This document shows positions 1 to 11,560 of a stretch of 64,000 nt of DNA, in pieces; position 1 is the first letter of the stretch; every line of letters starts with the position of its first letter. Under the pieces are notes generated by a model. It was given only the letters and a program-made list of their open reading frames with translations, ran no database searches and had not been told where the DNA came from. The translations under genes were made by a program, and so were the position numbers. This DNA is from Triangularia verruculosa (taxonomy: Eukaryota > Ascomycota > Sordariomycetes > Sordariales > Podosporaceae), in the NCBI GenBank assembly GCA_033296885.1, contig MU863930.1, forward strand, positions 170,587 to 234,586, written 5' to 3'.

Positions 1-314
1 TACCCGGCGAAGCCTCGATTCGCCCCGCCCGTTTGCCCTACACTTACACCATCGTTTGTGTCCAGTTCGTCACGTAACCAGTTTTTGTTCTCCTGTTCCA
101 GCACCATACCAGCCTCTGCTTTGGTAAGCAGGAACCGGTCCATCCGATAACCAACAACTCCCTCCGCCCTCTCCGTGCCTTTTTACTGTGTCACATCAGT
201 GACAGGCCAGAGACTGCTGGTCATTGATTGTCGTACATCCATCATCCTATTTCCTTCAGATCGCGACGATATATCTTGCCCACACCAGATCATTGCTCTC
301 CACACTAGTTTGGC
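1..314. other. 5' flank of the LaeA-like gene
   Basis: There is no supportable coding sequence. This is ordinary mixed-composition DNA leading to the ATG at 315, probably the promoter and 5' leader of the methyltransferase gene. The small open frames here overlap the true reading frame only out of phase. Confidence 0.5.
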
Positions 315-1789
315 ATGCCCAGCATGGTTCACTCACAGGCGAACCCATCCACGCCCGCCTTGCCGGATCCATCAGACGAAAACAAGACACAGCCAAAAGA
401 CGAGTTAACCGCAAGGCCAGACAGCGCGTCCGGAAATGCCGCTACTCAACACCAAACTCTGACCGGACCCCAAGACCTCCTCAATAGCACAAAAGGTTAT
501 GACGGCCGAAGCTCATTTGACAGCATGTCCTCAGACCTTGGAAGACCCTCCCTCTCCACAGAAGGCAACAGATCCGTCTTTTCCCTCGCCCAAAACTATC
601 ACGCTGGCAACTCGTCAGAATCGCTAGACACTGCCTATTCGGCAGACCTAACCCTCCCGCCAATCCCATTTCCTCCCTTTCAGCAAATGCCCCGTCGCGG
701 CCAAAATGACTCGGACGACCTCTATGGCGAGGACACAGACCAAGGGCAAGCCGCTGCAGAGCAAGCAGAAGAAGGCAGCATCATTGTTGACTCCGATGAT
801 ATGGGAACTGACGATGGGTACGGGACTGACACCAACACCACGGCATCTACGTCTCTAGCAGAGAGCGTCCGGGACTACATCTACGAAAACGGGCGTAGAT
901 ATCACAAGTTCAGAGAGGGGAGGTACAACTTTCCGAATGATGATGTGGAACAGCAGAGAGAGGACATGAAACATCAAATGGTGAAGATGCTTTGTGGAAG
1001 GTTGTTCTTCGCGCCAATTGAGAGGCCGCATGAGATCCTTGACATTGGGACAGGGACGGGGATCTGGGCGATTGAGATGGCAGACGACTTTGAGACAGCA
1101 CAGGTGCTGGGTGTGGATTTGAGTCCGCATCAGCCAGAATGGGTGCCGCCAAACGTAAAGTTTATGATCGATGATGTCGAGAGCCCGTGGCTGCACCCGA
1201 GGGGCCATTTCGATTACATTCATTCGAGGCACACGGTTATGGCCATCAAGGATTGGCCGAGGTTGATGAGACGGGCCTTGGAGTAGGTTTCTTCTCCGAC
1301 GTCGTGAATGGGCTTGGCTAACTCGGAGACAGATGCATGAGACCCGGGGGTTGGTTTGAGATGCAAGAGGTGTATCATTTCCCCATTTCACTGAACGACT
1401 CGATGCCAGCGAACCATCCTATCGCGCGGTATTGGTCCTTGATCAATGAAGGGCTGGGGAACCTTGGGGTCAACTTTCACTCTGCCGCTGGGGGCAAGCT
1501 TGCCGACATGATGCGCGATGTCGGGTTCGTCAATGTCACTGAGCGGGTGTTGCAGATTCCTCTTGGAACATGGCCCAAGAACAAGGTTCTGAAGACGGTG
1601 GGACTGTATTGGAGGACTATCCTACTTGATGGCATGCAGGCCATTGCCCTTGGTCCGTTGACCAGAGGACTAGGCTGGTCACAGTCGGATGTGGAGATGC
1701 TACTGATGGAGGTTCGGAAGGCATACAAGGACAATAGCTGTCTGTTGTATATGCCGTTCCACATTGTCTATGGACAGAAGCCGGCGTGA
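315..1789 (+). CDS. LaeA-like SAM-dependent methyltransferase
   Basis: A class I SAM-dependent methyltransferase of about 474 residues in two exons (315-1282 and 1333-1789). The 50-base intron runs GTAGGT to CAG; it removes an in-frame TAG and restores the conserved segment CMRPGGWFEMQEVYHF. The first ~180 residues are a polar, Ser/Asp-rich disordered arm. The Rossmann core follows: motif I ILDIGTGTGIWAIEMAD at about 241-257, then LGVDLSPHQPEWVPPN, DDVESPW and the post-motif RPGGWFEMQE. This layout (variable N terminus, YHKFREGRYNFPND, then GTGTGIW) matches the large fungal family around LaeA, whose members act as regulators of development and secondary metabolism or as small-molecule methyltransferases. 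The true LaeA orthologue is usually shorter at the N terminus, so I call it LaeA-like only. Met4 (324) is an alternative start. Confidence 0.88.
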
Positions 1790-3769
1790 GGGACGCAGGC
1801 GGTGTTTTGGGGGGGGGGGGGTCACTTTGCTATGGTCATGCACGATACCAATATTATTCTTCGCTTGGGGTTTGATGATGCTACCCTGCTGGTTGCGGAA
1901 ATGCGCGTCATGGTGAGGTAACCATCCAGTACTTTGAGATGTCAAGCAATATTGAGATGCAGAGCACATGGGTGAGACATGCATCACGCAGGAGAGGAGG
2001 AGAGCAGCAGAGCGGCGGCAGGTCCTGACCGCTACTACAGTACTATGACCAACGTGTGGACGCTAATGCAGTGAGCCTGCCCTCGAGCATCTTTTTGCTC
2101 GTTGTGCGGTACATACACGTATGTCATATGCCCCTCGCCGTTATTCGACTGGAGTTGTCTTGATTTTGGGGAGGGATGCCGGCTTGGGTGGAGACACGAC
2201 AACAGAGACGGGTTGAACAGCGAACTGCGGGGCCCTAGATAGAAGCTATGGATACAGTACTAGGTACCTTACCTTAGGTAGGTGGTAGCGCCCGCCTGCC
2301 GAGAACAGGCAATTTTACCTAGTGCCCGTTTGGCTGGGCGGATTTCTGTGAATTGTAATGCACAACAACCTGGGTGCGTCTGATTGGTGTCTGACAGCGT
2401 GGAACATGGCGTTCGTCCCAGAGGTAGGGTGCCGGGTCGTCCCTCCGAAACAACCTTTGCTGCTCAATCTTGTAAGACACCTACTTTGCCGGATTGGCTT
2501 GCAGGGCCGTTCTGGCTCATTGTGATAGGCCGGTACGCATGGCCATCCATCTTCACCTCTCGATAGACCCGACGGGGGAGCAAGGCCGACAGGACCACGG
2601 ATTCACCAAACAGACAGCGAGACGATAGTCTTCCTGCGCAAAAAGGAGACGGCGCTGCACCTGCAGGGGCAATGTACCCGTAGCATGGCTCCCAGGTCGT
2701 TACCGGGGAGGGTACGCTCCGGGTAGCGGGGCAAAACGGAGCCCCAACTGGAGTCTCTGCCTTTGGGATCGTGGGAGATTTCCTCCAAACGGGTTTGGCC
2801 CTTCACGAACCCCCCTCTTGGCTACCCGGGGGGGTGGTGGACTGGCCCATCTGTTGCGTCTTTTGCCAAAAGGGCAATAAAGCGACAGCAATCTGCGTTT
2901 TCTGCTTTCCGGCAGGATTTCCTCCTGCTGAAGGACCTTCTATCATCACAGGTTGCAACCCTCTGTTTTTCTTTCAACCCTCATCCGAGAAAACAAGCAT
3001 ATCAGATCTTCCAGCTCGAGACTACTTCTGCAAGGAGATCCCTGCCATCTCTTTTCGTACGCACACACCCTCACATATACACACAACATCAAGACCTCGA
3101 TCGCTCTCTGACCTTCTGACCTTTTCGCTGGCAGACTCCGACGTGATCACTCAGCATCTCTGTCTATTTTTTTTGCCGACGTTGACAACGGGAGCTTTGT
3201 ATCTCGGTGTAACCACCCTAATGAGACAATCCCACGCCATCTCTGCATAGTACGTTACCAGCAAGACGGCTCCGGGTCGTCTTGTCCCACCTTGGTACCC
3301 TCCAGTCGGATCCTGACTTATACGGATTTATAGGAATCTTTGACTCCAGGTATCACCTTGTGTTGATTTTTTTTTTTGGATACTTTCGGGTATGGAGATT
3401 TCTTATCTACATTGCTTTGCTTGCTGTCACTTGGCCAGCATGGATATACGTATACCTCTTGGGTCGTGACCACCAATGGCTGCCTTATTGCCTGGGGAAT
3501 ATGATCGAGATATGGCTTAAGGCTTGACTGCTTAAGACTGAGTTGCTCGTCTACCATTTACCATTGCCTCTCTCCGGATCTTCATCTGATCTCATCAATG
3601 ACAAGCAATCGGACGAAGTGGACTCGACTAACGGAGCCCCCCATAATATAGGACAGCTCAACTAGCGGCACTCTGTTTTGTATACCTAATTTTTGAACGG
3701 GTATAAGTGGTTCTTGATATTGATCTTGCTTCTTCTCAACCGAATACAGCACTCTCAGCACTATCCAAC
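1790..3769. other. Intergenic region and probable long leader of the O-methyltransferase gene
   Basis: No gene is supported. Just after the methyltransferase stop is a run of 13 G (1809-1821). At 2261-2283 lies a near-palindromic TAGGTACC / CCTTAGGTAGG motif that recurs at 14181. From about 2900 the strand becomes pyrimidine-rich (CTTTCC, CACACACCCTCAC), as in many filamentous-fungal promoters and 5' leaders. A T10 stretch lies near 3368. Several short open frames (for instance a hydrophobic one ending at 3527) lack an ATG or family resemblance and are best seen as leader or chance sequence. Confidence 0.5.
1809..1821. repeat. G13 homopolymer
   Basis: A run of 13 G begins 20 bases after the stop codon of the LaeA-like gene, on its sense strand. 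It is a length-unstable tract in the 3' untranslated region. Confidence 0.9.
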
Positions 3770-5317
3770 ATGGGCAAAATCAAGCTTAGCTCTTTGTTCA
3801 GCTCCAGCTCCAACAATGTCGCCTCGACAGCTGAGGGCGAGGCCAAGGACATCAAGAAGTCCAACCGCCGTTCTTTTTCGGCCCTCTCTGCTTCCTTGCT
3901 CGGCAGCAAGGACGCCGAGACCAACGGCACCAGTGCCGCAACATCTTCCAAGTCTGCTACCCCATCCGTAGCTCCGGAACCAGCTTCTACGTCAGAGATG
4001 ATTATCTTGGCGCAGAAGATTACCAGGGAAACCGAGAAGCTTGAGGCCTACATGAAGGAGCATAACCTCCCCATGCCGAGCTTTGACGTGGACTGCCCTG
4101 CCGAGTTCCCCAAACTGCCAGATGAGATTGCTCAGAGCAGAAAGACGATCATCTCGGCGACCAAGGAGCTGGGACTGTTGGCTCACGGGCCGAGGGAGAG
4201 TGTAAGATGGGGCATTTGGGAGGTAAGTCTCACTTTTTCCCCTTGATTGCCAGCCATTTTCAGATTTACTGATTTTATGTTTTTCTAGTTCCTCGACACC
4301 CTCGCCCTCGCTGCCATCAACCACTATGGAATCGCCAAGCTCGTCCCCTTGGACGCCCCAATTTCTCTCGCCGACCTTCAGGCCAAGACGCCCCTGGACC
4401 CCATCAACCTCGCCCGCCTGATACGCCTCGCCATCACCAACAAGATCTTTTGCGAGCCCACTCCCGGATTCATCGCCCACACCGCCGCCTCCAAGACCCT
4501 CGCCCAGGACGACGACCTCCAAGCCTGGGTCGGCTTCAACGGCGAGGACATCCTCCCCGCCTCGGCCCACGTCCTCCAGGCCCTCCAAACCCACCCCGAA
4601 GCCACCTCGCTGACCCGCACGGGCTTCCAGTTCGCCTTCAACACAGTCGACAAGGAGCCCATGTTCGTCACCTTTGGCAAGGACCCCAACCGCGCCAAGC
4701 GCATGGGAAAAGCCATGGTCTCTCTGACAGGCGGGGAGGGCTACGAGCCGTCGTACTTCCTCGACGTCAAAAAAGGCGGCTACGACTTTTCCGACGTCGA
4801 CAGGGAAGGCGGCACGCTCGTCGACGTAGGCGGCTCCCACGGGTTCATGTGCGTCGCCCTGGCGGACAAGTATAAGAACATGAAGTTTGTCGTGCAGGAC
4901 CTGCAAAAAACAGTCGACTCGGCTCCAAAACCCATCTCCCCCGACCCCCAGGTCGCCGGGCGCATCACCCTGCTCGCGCACGACTTTTTTACCGAGCAGG
5001 TCACGAGGGGCGCCGACGTGTACTTTTTCCGCTGGATCATGCACAACTACTCGACCCCATACGCGGTCCAGATCCTCAGGAACCTCATCCCCGCACTGAA
5101 GCCGGGCGCGCGGATCGTGATTAACGACCACTGCCTGTTTGAGGGGTCTGGGCTGGAGGAGGACCCGTGGGACGAAAAGGTGATGCGGAGGATGGACGTG
5201 GTGATGCTGAGCCTGCTCAACGCGCAGGAGAGGACCGAGAGCGAGTTCAGGGAGTTGTTTGCCCAGGCCGGGGAGGGGCAGGTGGGTGGGGAGTTTGTTT
5301 TCAAGGTCTGTCTCTCT

Positions 5318-5405
<88 letters not shown>

Positions 5406-5603
5406 AATGGTTTACTAACATGTGGCTTGAAATGAAAAAAACAGGGCGTCACGAGACCAGAAGGCTGCAGAATGAGCATCATCGAGGCGGTCTGGCAGCT
5501 CAAGGGGCAGCAGCCACAGGCTACTACTGTTGTCGAAGTCAAGGAGGATGAGACTGCTGCTGATGCCGTCGCTCCTCCTGCTGATGAGATCAAGGCCGAG
5601 TAA
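3770..5603 (+). CDS. O-methyltransferase, COMT-like (Methyltransf_2)
   Basis: SAM-dependent O-methyltransferase, about 542 residues in three exons: 3770-4222, 4289-5305 and 5445-5603. Introns are GTAAGT-TAG (66 bases) and GTCTGT-CAG (139 bases, containing the CT repeat, with a TACTAAC branch point). The start is the ATG in CAACATGG. Residues 1-90 are Ser/Thr-rich. A winged-helix-like region follows (LDTLALAAINHYGIAKL, then GFIAHTAASKTLAQ). The catalytic core has motif I LVDVGGSHG with Asp at about 330, DLQKTV, and FFRWIMHNYST with His403 at the place of the catalytic base of plant-type COMTs, then PGARIVINDHCL. A charged ~50-residue C-terminal tail ends in EIKAE. Homologues methylate phenolic or polyketide hydroxyls; the substrate cannot be told from sequence. 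It is longer than the usual 380-480 because of both tails. Confidence 0.88.
5322..5404. repeat. (TC)n dinucleotide microsatellite inside an intron
   Basis: About 41 uninterrupted TC units (83 bases), preceded by a slightly broken CT stretch from 5309, fill the first two thirds of the second intron of the O-methyltransferase gene, right behind the donor. The branch point (TACTAAC, near 5411-5420) and the acceptor at 5444 lie beyond it. The repeat gives long spurious Ser-Leu or Arg-Glu frames on both strands. Confidence 0.97.
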
Positions 5604-6023
5604 ACGAGCTGTAATAAAAGAGCGAAACGTTTTTCTTTCACAAGCATTATCCATACTTAGTTACATAATTCATAGTTTGAACCGTCAAAATCGTTGCTGA
5701 AACTTGTCATCATCATCATTATCCGTCATTCGCGTAAAAATAAAACATGTAACAAAGCATACTCTGATACTGACCGGTGCCATTTTCTTCCAATTTTGAA
5801 TTGTTTCAAATGAGTGTAAAGAGTCTCGAAGAAAATCCATAGAAACACAGCATTCTACACCACCCGTGGCGTTGTCCATCCATCCATCTATCCTGGTCGA
5901 CTCTGTGTATGAAACTTGAAAGAAAAAGCGACAGGAAAAAGAATTGAGTATATAATACACATGCCCTTTTATCGCGACTGCAAGATTTGCTTGCCTCTTA
6001 GGGATCAGTTCCAATGGGCCTCG
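5604..6023. other. Intergenic region between convergent genes
   Basis: AT-richer sequence between the stops of the O-methyltransferase (+) and the HeLo-like gene (-). It should hold both 3' untranslated regions; AATAAA-like A-rich runs occur around 5735-5760 and 5935-5960. No gene is seen. Confidence 0.5.
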
Positions 6024-7149
6024 TCAGTGAACAAGTTTTATCCCTGTGCTCCCTGCATCGACACCCATATTCTCCCCTTTGCTGCAGCATGGGCCTGCAA
6101 GTCTTCTCCCTCCCCCGTGGGCACGAGCTCGGGCTGTCGGTTCTGCCGCAAAATCCGTCGTCGAGATTGTTGTCGCATCTGCCATGACCATCCTAATATC
6201 TGGTTGTGGTGGTGGTGATGTGCTTTGATCTTGTTCAACAGCCAGATTGGCGACGTCCTCTCCTACGTGGCATTCTCCATGATTACAGCATGGTTTTGCC
6301 GTCGTCGGACGCAAGGGCTCAGATGAAGGCCGTTGTTGTCTTTGCTCAACCGCTTGCTTTCCCTTTCCAGAAACGACAGGTCGGGGAGGCGGAGGCGTAC
6401 TGGCACCGCGAACCGGCCGTGGACTGGCGGGAAGGCCAGGTCGTGTCACGACTAGCCGGGGTACGGTAAGCCCCGTGTTTGCTGGAGGGGGACTTCCATT
6501 CACCTCACGTGCTTGACCATTCTCGGTGCCTAGCCCGTTCGCGTTTGCTGCTGGGGTCCTTACCTCGTTGAGAAGCTTGTTGACGGCCCGGTCGAGAATG
6601 AGATGGTGGAGGGCAAAAATGTGCGTCGTGATGGTGTTGTCATTACGCTCGGCTTGGGCCTTATGATGTTCAAACTTGTGTCTATCGATGAGCTCCCACC
6701 TCAGCTTTCTCCACATGCGAGTTTCGCCATCATCGCCGAGGTTGACCAAGGAGCATCGTTGAAGAATCCTTTCTATGACGTGAAGAATCAGCTATCCAAG
6801 AATGAGATTTAAAAAGAAAATGCAAAAAAGCAAAAGTCCTTCACAAACCGCAATGCTCAATATCAGCCAACGACTTCTGTATGATGAGGTCAATCCGCTG
6901 CTTGCTCTCAGGCTGGGACGAGAGCAGATGACTATGCTGCTCCCAGAGCCCCCTAAGCTCCCCTAAATGGTGCGAGTAGGAATTCACAGTGGCGATGCAC
7001 CGTTGCAAATCGGATTGTTTCAGTTCCGTCGAGGTCTCAGACGAAGAAAGCAACGACTTGCTCTTTGTCTTCACATGGCGATGGACGCTGGAGACCAGCT
7101 GGCGCAACTTGCCAGTGCGGACGTGTTGGTTCGCGGACGGCGGCTCCAT
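6024..7149 (-). CDS. HeLo-like / STAND N-terminal-type coiled-coil protein
   Basis: Two exons on the minus strand, 7149-6849 and 6772-6024, joined across a 76-base GTTTGT-TAG intron (phase 1), give about 349 residues. The junction recreates a continuous helix, IEHCERILQRCS, which supports the model. Residues 1-150 are predicted helical and polar, with the pattern IEHCERIL...MWRKLRWELIDRHKFEHHK...ITTHIFALHHLI. This resembles the helical N-terminal domain found in fungal STAND/NACHT proteins and HeLo-like proteins, where a Leu-Lys-Trp segment is followed by a long helix. The C-terminal half is disordered and rich in Pro, Ser and Arg (PPPANTG, ASTPPPPRPVV) with a small Cys/His cluster. No NACHT or ankyrin repeats follow, so it would be a stand-alone domain. 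A start at 7263 in the same frame would add 38 residues; I prefer 7149. Function is not known. Confidence 0.55.
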
Positions 7150-8892
7150 TGTCTGACGAGGAATCCCGACAAAGGGGGGATCATCAAAATTTCTGTGTCG
7201 TCCAGCAAAAGGTTTCCAAAGTTTGGTGTGATTCAAGGCATGACGGCAAGCAACAAGGCCCACGTGAGACGGGGGAAATGGTGATTAGAGACAGGAAGCC
7301 AAGACACGAGCCCTAGCCCGTCGATGTGTTTTATGACGAGCCCGACTCACGACGTACTGAAGATCTGTGGGACGGTCGGGTACGAGTCGGCCGTGGTTAA
7401 AAGGGGAGGGGAGGGGAGATGGTTCGAGTATTCAACTTGTTTTCGTCCGTCGGACCGGTTGCCGTGATACCGCCCATCTAGAGCCATCTGCCCTGTGAAG
7501 CTCAGTGGACTTGCTGCTGGCGCGCGGCATGGCCAATAACAACAACAAACAGACGCGAGCGAGTTCGGAAGCAGTTATATGGGGTTGACAGCAAGCATCC
7601 GAAACAGTGAGGGGGAGAAATCATGTCGTGCGACGATTGAGATGGATTTGTTGAGCGTGGAATGCGCTTTCGGTTTTGAAGAGGGAGAAAAAAAAGCCTT
7701 ACGAGAGAATGGGTAACGTCGCAAAACAATCCAAGCAGCTTCATGGTGGCAAAAAATAAAGAAGACTGGCCGTGATAGAGCCTCAGAAAACTGGTTTAGC
7801 AAGGCATGTACCAGGGCAAGAAAGATGTGGATTTAGAGTGCTGTTTTCCGTGTCCAACGAGGATGAAACCTCAAGGTCCCGTTTTGTGCGCGGTCAAACT
7901 GTCAGCAGCAGTCAACGGCTGCCAATCAAGACGGGCAAGTACCTGTAGAAAGACGGAAGGCTCGACTGACGTGGCCCTGAAGGTGAGTTCATGCCGCTTA
8001 TCGAGTAGGCTGCTGCATGACGTGGACTGGCTCTGCTCAACTGGGAAGAGTACGTTCCTTCACGATTGCTGCCGTCCTAGAAGCTGTTAGCGTCGGCTGA
8101 GAAAAGAAATGTCTAGCACGAGACGGGAAGGATCCTATATAGGTTTTGTGTATATCCGAATCTGGATCTTCGAAGCAATAAGAGCTAGGTATAATGAAGT
8201 GGCTTCCCGTGGGGTGAGATGGAGCAGCCGGGCAAGCGTCAAGTTAGGGAGGTGGTGGGAGCATCCCGGGGTTTACTTGCTTTGACTACGCGCCTCGGCA
8301 GTTAAGTTCCGTAGGTTTAAACAAGAAGACAATTTGGAATAAATCCACTAGTATCATGATGCTGTCAGGACAAAGTGCTAGCAGATACGTATCTCAGGGG
8401 TAAGTGGGGTGCCCCTAACGTAAACAAACAAACAACGCCAAACTGCACTTTCCACAGCATGTGACGACTTGAGAGGATGTAGAGTGGCACTCCTTCCTTC
8501 CCTAGTAGACTCCAGTTTAGATGGACAACGAGCCAGCCTAACAGTACGGGAGTTGTGGAAGACTGATAGTTGCTAAATAAGGGGGCGTGTTCGAGTTTGA
8601 AGTAAGAATCCCCCCTTGAGGTTACTGGGTGAGCTTTTTGACTTTTTATACCACCTGCATGTGGCTCGGCATGCAGGACGTCTATCACTCAACCACTCAA
8701 TCACTCAAGCGTCCATAAGTTCGCAAGTTCGACACTTTTCTAATGAAAATTGCCCGCCCACGTCTTGAGAGCATCTTCTATCCTCTTCATTATCTGCTTA
8801 TACCGCCAGCGGCGCTCAAATGACCTTCGAAAACTTTGCCTCCCCCAATCTTGCCACTCCCAAAACCCACCACAACAGAGATCCAATTACAG
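7150..8892. other. Intergenic region
   Basis: No supportable gene in about 1.7 kb. The 7150-7500 part should carry the promoter of the minus-strand HeLo-like gene. Short open frames (for example 7806-8090 and 8365-8688) have no recognisable domain, no splice-connected partner and no coding-like composition. Confidence 0.45.
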
Positions 8893-9353
8893 CTAGTTGA
8901 TGGCCCAGTTAACCAGCACGCCATTGCAGGTCATCGTGCCCTGTCCTCCAACGCGTAGGACACCGTCTAAGGTCTGCTTGAACTTCTCGATAGCCAGCTT
9001 GGTGACCTCTGCCACATCCTGATTGCCAAAGGCGACCTCATTGTCAGCCCCGTTGACCAGGACACTGAGGTTACATTCGCCGGATGAAGCGACCTGCTTT
9101 TGGCCGTCGGAACCCTTCCAAGAACTATCTCAGTGTTAGCTAGGCCGTTGTGGAAGAGATCCTCGTGGTCGACAGCAACGTACACGGTGTATTCGTGGTC
9201 CTCACCGCTAGCTTGAACAGCGTAGCAGTCGAGCTCTGGGGGCGAGTTTGAAGAAGTCTCCTTCACACTAGCGGTGTATGTCTGGCAGTTTTTGGTGGCC
9301 TCGGCAGCGGAAACAAGCCCAGTGACGGCAACGGCGATCTTGGTGAGCTGCAT
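8893..9353 (-). CDS. Small secreted Hce2-like (Ecp2 effector-type) protein
   Basis: Two exons, 9353-9184 and 9124-8893, separated by a 59-base intron (GTACGT donor, GCTAAC branch point, ATAG acceptor), encode about 133 residues. The uninterrupted frame runs on for another ~85 codons without homology, whereas the spliced frame ends cleanly and gives the family pattern. Residues 1-19 are a signal peptide (MQLTKIAVAVTG..., cleavage after AEA). Four cysteines remain, in KNCQT, LDCYA, GECNLSV and MTCNG. The order SWKGSDGQKQVASSGEC, GNQDV, then GGQGTMTCNG resembles the Hce2 domain of Ecp2-type secreted proteins (W..., CxxxV, GNQD, KGxMxC). Members are extracellular; some act on plant cells or in antagonism, most are uncharacterised. 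The sense strand has TATTTATA at 9485-9478, 125 bases upstream of the ATG. Confidence 0.7.
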
Positions 9354-11560
9354 GGTTGCGGTGGTGTTGCTTGGTGAGTGTTGATATTTGGCACGTAGTG
9401 GGAATGAGTTTGCTGGTGGAAACCGGATTCTGATGGGTATCATAGATGGATGTTCAAGAGCACCGGTTTGAGCCAGGTATAAATACTGGCAATGGAAAAC
9501 AGGGCGGCATCTTGGATCTTGCCTTCTGATCGAGTCGCGGCCGCCCGGCAAGTGGTGCGATGAACGGCTCTGTTTGCTTATTGCCAGGCAGACGGACCCG
9601 AAGTTCTTCACCGAGTTTGATAGTGGTCAGCCAACCTACGGACAAGTCTCTCCTGTGTTTAAGGCCTTTCGGCCGCCATGCCAGAATGCATGTGATGTTC
9701 TTTCCCATGCATTGGTCAACATTTTGAAAGTGGCGGAAACCATAATATTAAACAGCACGGCAGCTTAGGCACGCATGTGGAGAGCATCTGGCCATTGCTC
9801 TACCATAACTTCCGACCTTTTGTTTGTCCAGGAGCCAACTGGAGTCGGAAAGCCTCGGCTCTGGCGGAGCACGCTTTGTGGCGGGGCTGATACGGTTGAG
9901 CAGACACAAGAGTAGCAAGAGCAATGGCTCTGTTGAAGCCGAGTTGCTGAGGTGCCACCGTGTCCCCAGCCCAAGATTCCTATGTCTTGAATCCTGGAGC
10001 AGATTTTGCCCCTCACTGCGAGCAATCTATCTGTTGTCTCCCGGGGGTGACGAAGAGGATTCTGGCGCAATGCACTACGCATATCTTGGTGCGGGAGGAG
10101 ACAAGAGGATGACCGATGGCCGCCACCATGGGAGACAATATATAGATATCAGAGACATCCACCACTTCTCATATCACCACCTGAGCGTTGGATCGCGCCG
10201 TTTCATGACACAACATTAGATCCTGCTGCATCCGCAGATGCGGCAATCCATCATGATCAATGACGGCACGGCAATACACGGGAAGACCGGACCAGAGCCT
10301 TCCCACATGCAGAGCTCTTTCCCGCGGCTTCTCTAAGCCAGGACACGATACCTGAGACCAGAGTATCTCAGATAAATCCGACTGATCAGACTGGTCATAC
10401 ATGGCACAGAGCCAGATGAGCATACGGAAGCGAGCTCATCGAGATTTACCTCATTGTGTTTCACTCGTTTCCACCAGATCTATCTCGAAGGAGGAGAACC
10501 ACGCAAGTGCTCTCAGATTTCATGAGTGAAGCCTATCTGAACAGCCCAGCCACGCGCCCTGTGTCCCGAATCCACCACATCCCATTGATTCTCATATGCA
10601 GCTACCCTCTTGGATGCTCTGGATTGCGTGTGGTAATCCTGGTCCAAGAAGAGTGTCCTGTAAGCTTGTCACACCTAGCACAGCCAGCCCGTCATCGTCC
10701 ATTGTATCATTGTGACACCCTCAAGAGACATGCGGTCTCGGCAGTGTCAAACCCAAACCTCCAAGAGGAGACTCTGCTCGGTCTTGCCCGGGGCACTGTT
10801 GCTCAAGTGGCACCAAGTACGCAGCACAGGCTTGAAAGCACGTCAAAAACGGCCTCAAGCCATTCCGCATGTGCTTTCGGCGCCGTCGCTGTCGCGGGCG
10901 AGAGTGAAGAAGAGAGACACTGCAAGTCAAGGCGGATATTCTGGATGTCTCTTGATCGTTGCAGCAGAATACAAACCTGTCTCATGTCTCCGCTCACAAA
11001 AAGCCTGGCTCCGGCGGACCGGTCTGATGAAATGGTCAGACAACTCAGCAATCAAGTGGTCAAGAGCGAAAGTTGGCCATGAGAAGCTCTTACATAAGGT
11101 AACCAACAGGAAGTGCCAATCTTCAAGGTAATGACTGATTCCCTCTTTCCCTGGGTGTTCTCTTTGCAATCAAGCCACATTCGTCTCGAATTGCTGCTTT
11201 ACTCCACCTTGGTCGAAAGGGAGGGCAAGTACGACTGCTCAGGTGAACCGAACCAGGAGATTGGGTCTTGTCACCGACTTACTCTATGTCATCTAAACAG
11301 ACTTGACATACCAGTCCAGCCCAACTTTGTACTCCTGGCACTTTGCTTTCATTCTTGCGTTGCGTAACGGCCTTACAGTTGCCGAGGTCTTTTCCTTTTT
11401 TTTTTTTTTTTGGGTATCTTGAAGTTTTGGCGAGAAACTGAAAGCCGAGCTGGCTCACCTGGTCCGTTTACGGGAGGGAGACCACCACCAACACAAGTTA
11501 ACAACATACACACGCTCTTTTCCTTTTGGACCGCCATCGTTCATCGCAACGGCAACAATT
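9354..11560. other. Intergenic region between divergent genes
   Basis: About 2.2 kb between the divergent Hce2-like (-) and MFS (+) genes. The longest open frame (10456-11082, + strand) has no domain, no plausible leader and a composition unlike the neighbouring genes; a chance frame of this length is expected in a window this size. No repeat family or RNA gene is seen. Confidence 0.45.
11396..11411. promoter_or_regulatory. Poly(dT) tract upstream of the MFS gene
   Basis: A run of 16 T lies 150-165 bases before the MFS start codon. Rigid poly(dA:dT) tracts at this distance commonly mark nucleosome-depleted promoters in fungi; the regulatory role is inference. Confidence 0.4.

Noticed and set aside
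3282..3527. Hydrophobic 81-codon frame upstream of the O-methyltransferase
   Set aside because: Starts at TTG; the hydrophobicity follows from T-rich leader DNA rather than from a membrane protein gene.
3992..5647. A 551-codon minus-strand open frame opposite the O-methyltransferase
   Set aside because: It is the antisense shadow of the methyltransferase exons plus an Arg-Glu repeat from the TC microsatellite; no domain.
6950..6966. Telomere-like CCCTAA units
   Set aside because: Only isolated copies inside the HeLo-like coding exon, not a tandem array.
10456..11082. A 208-codon + strand frame
   Set aside because: No domain, no splice partner, competing frames on both strands; length is within chance for this window size.
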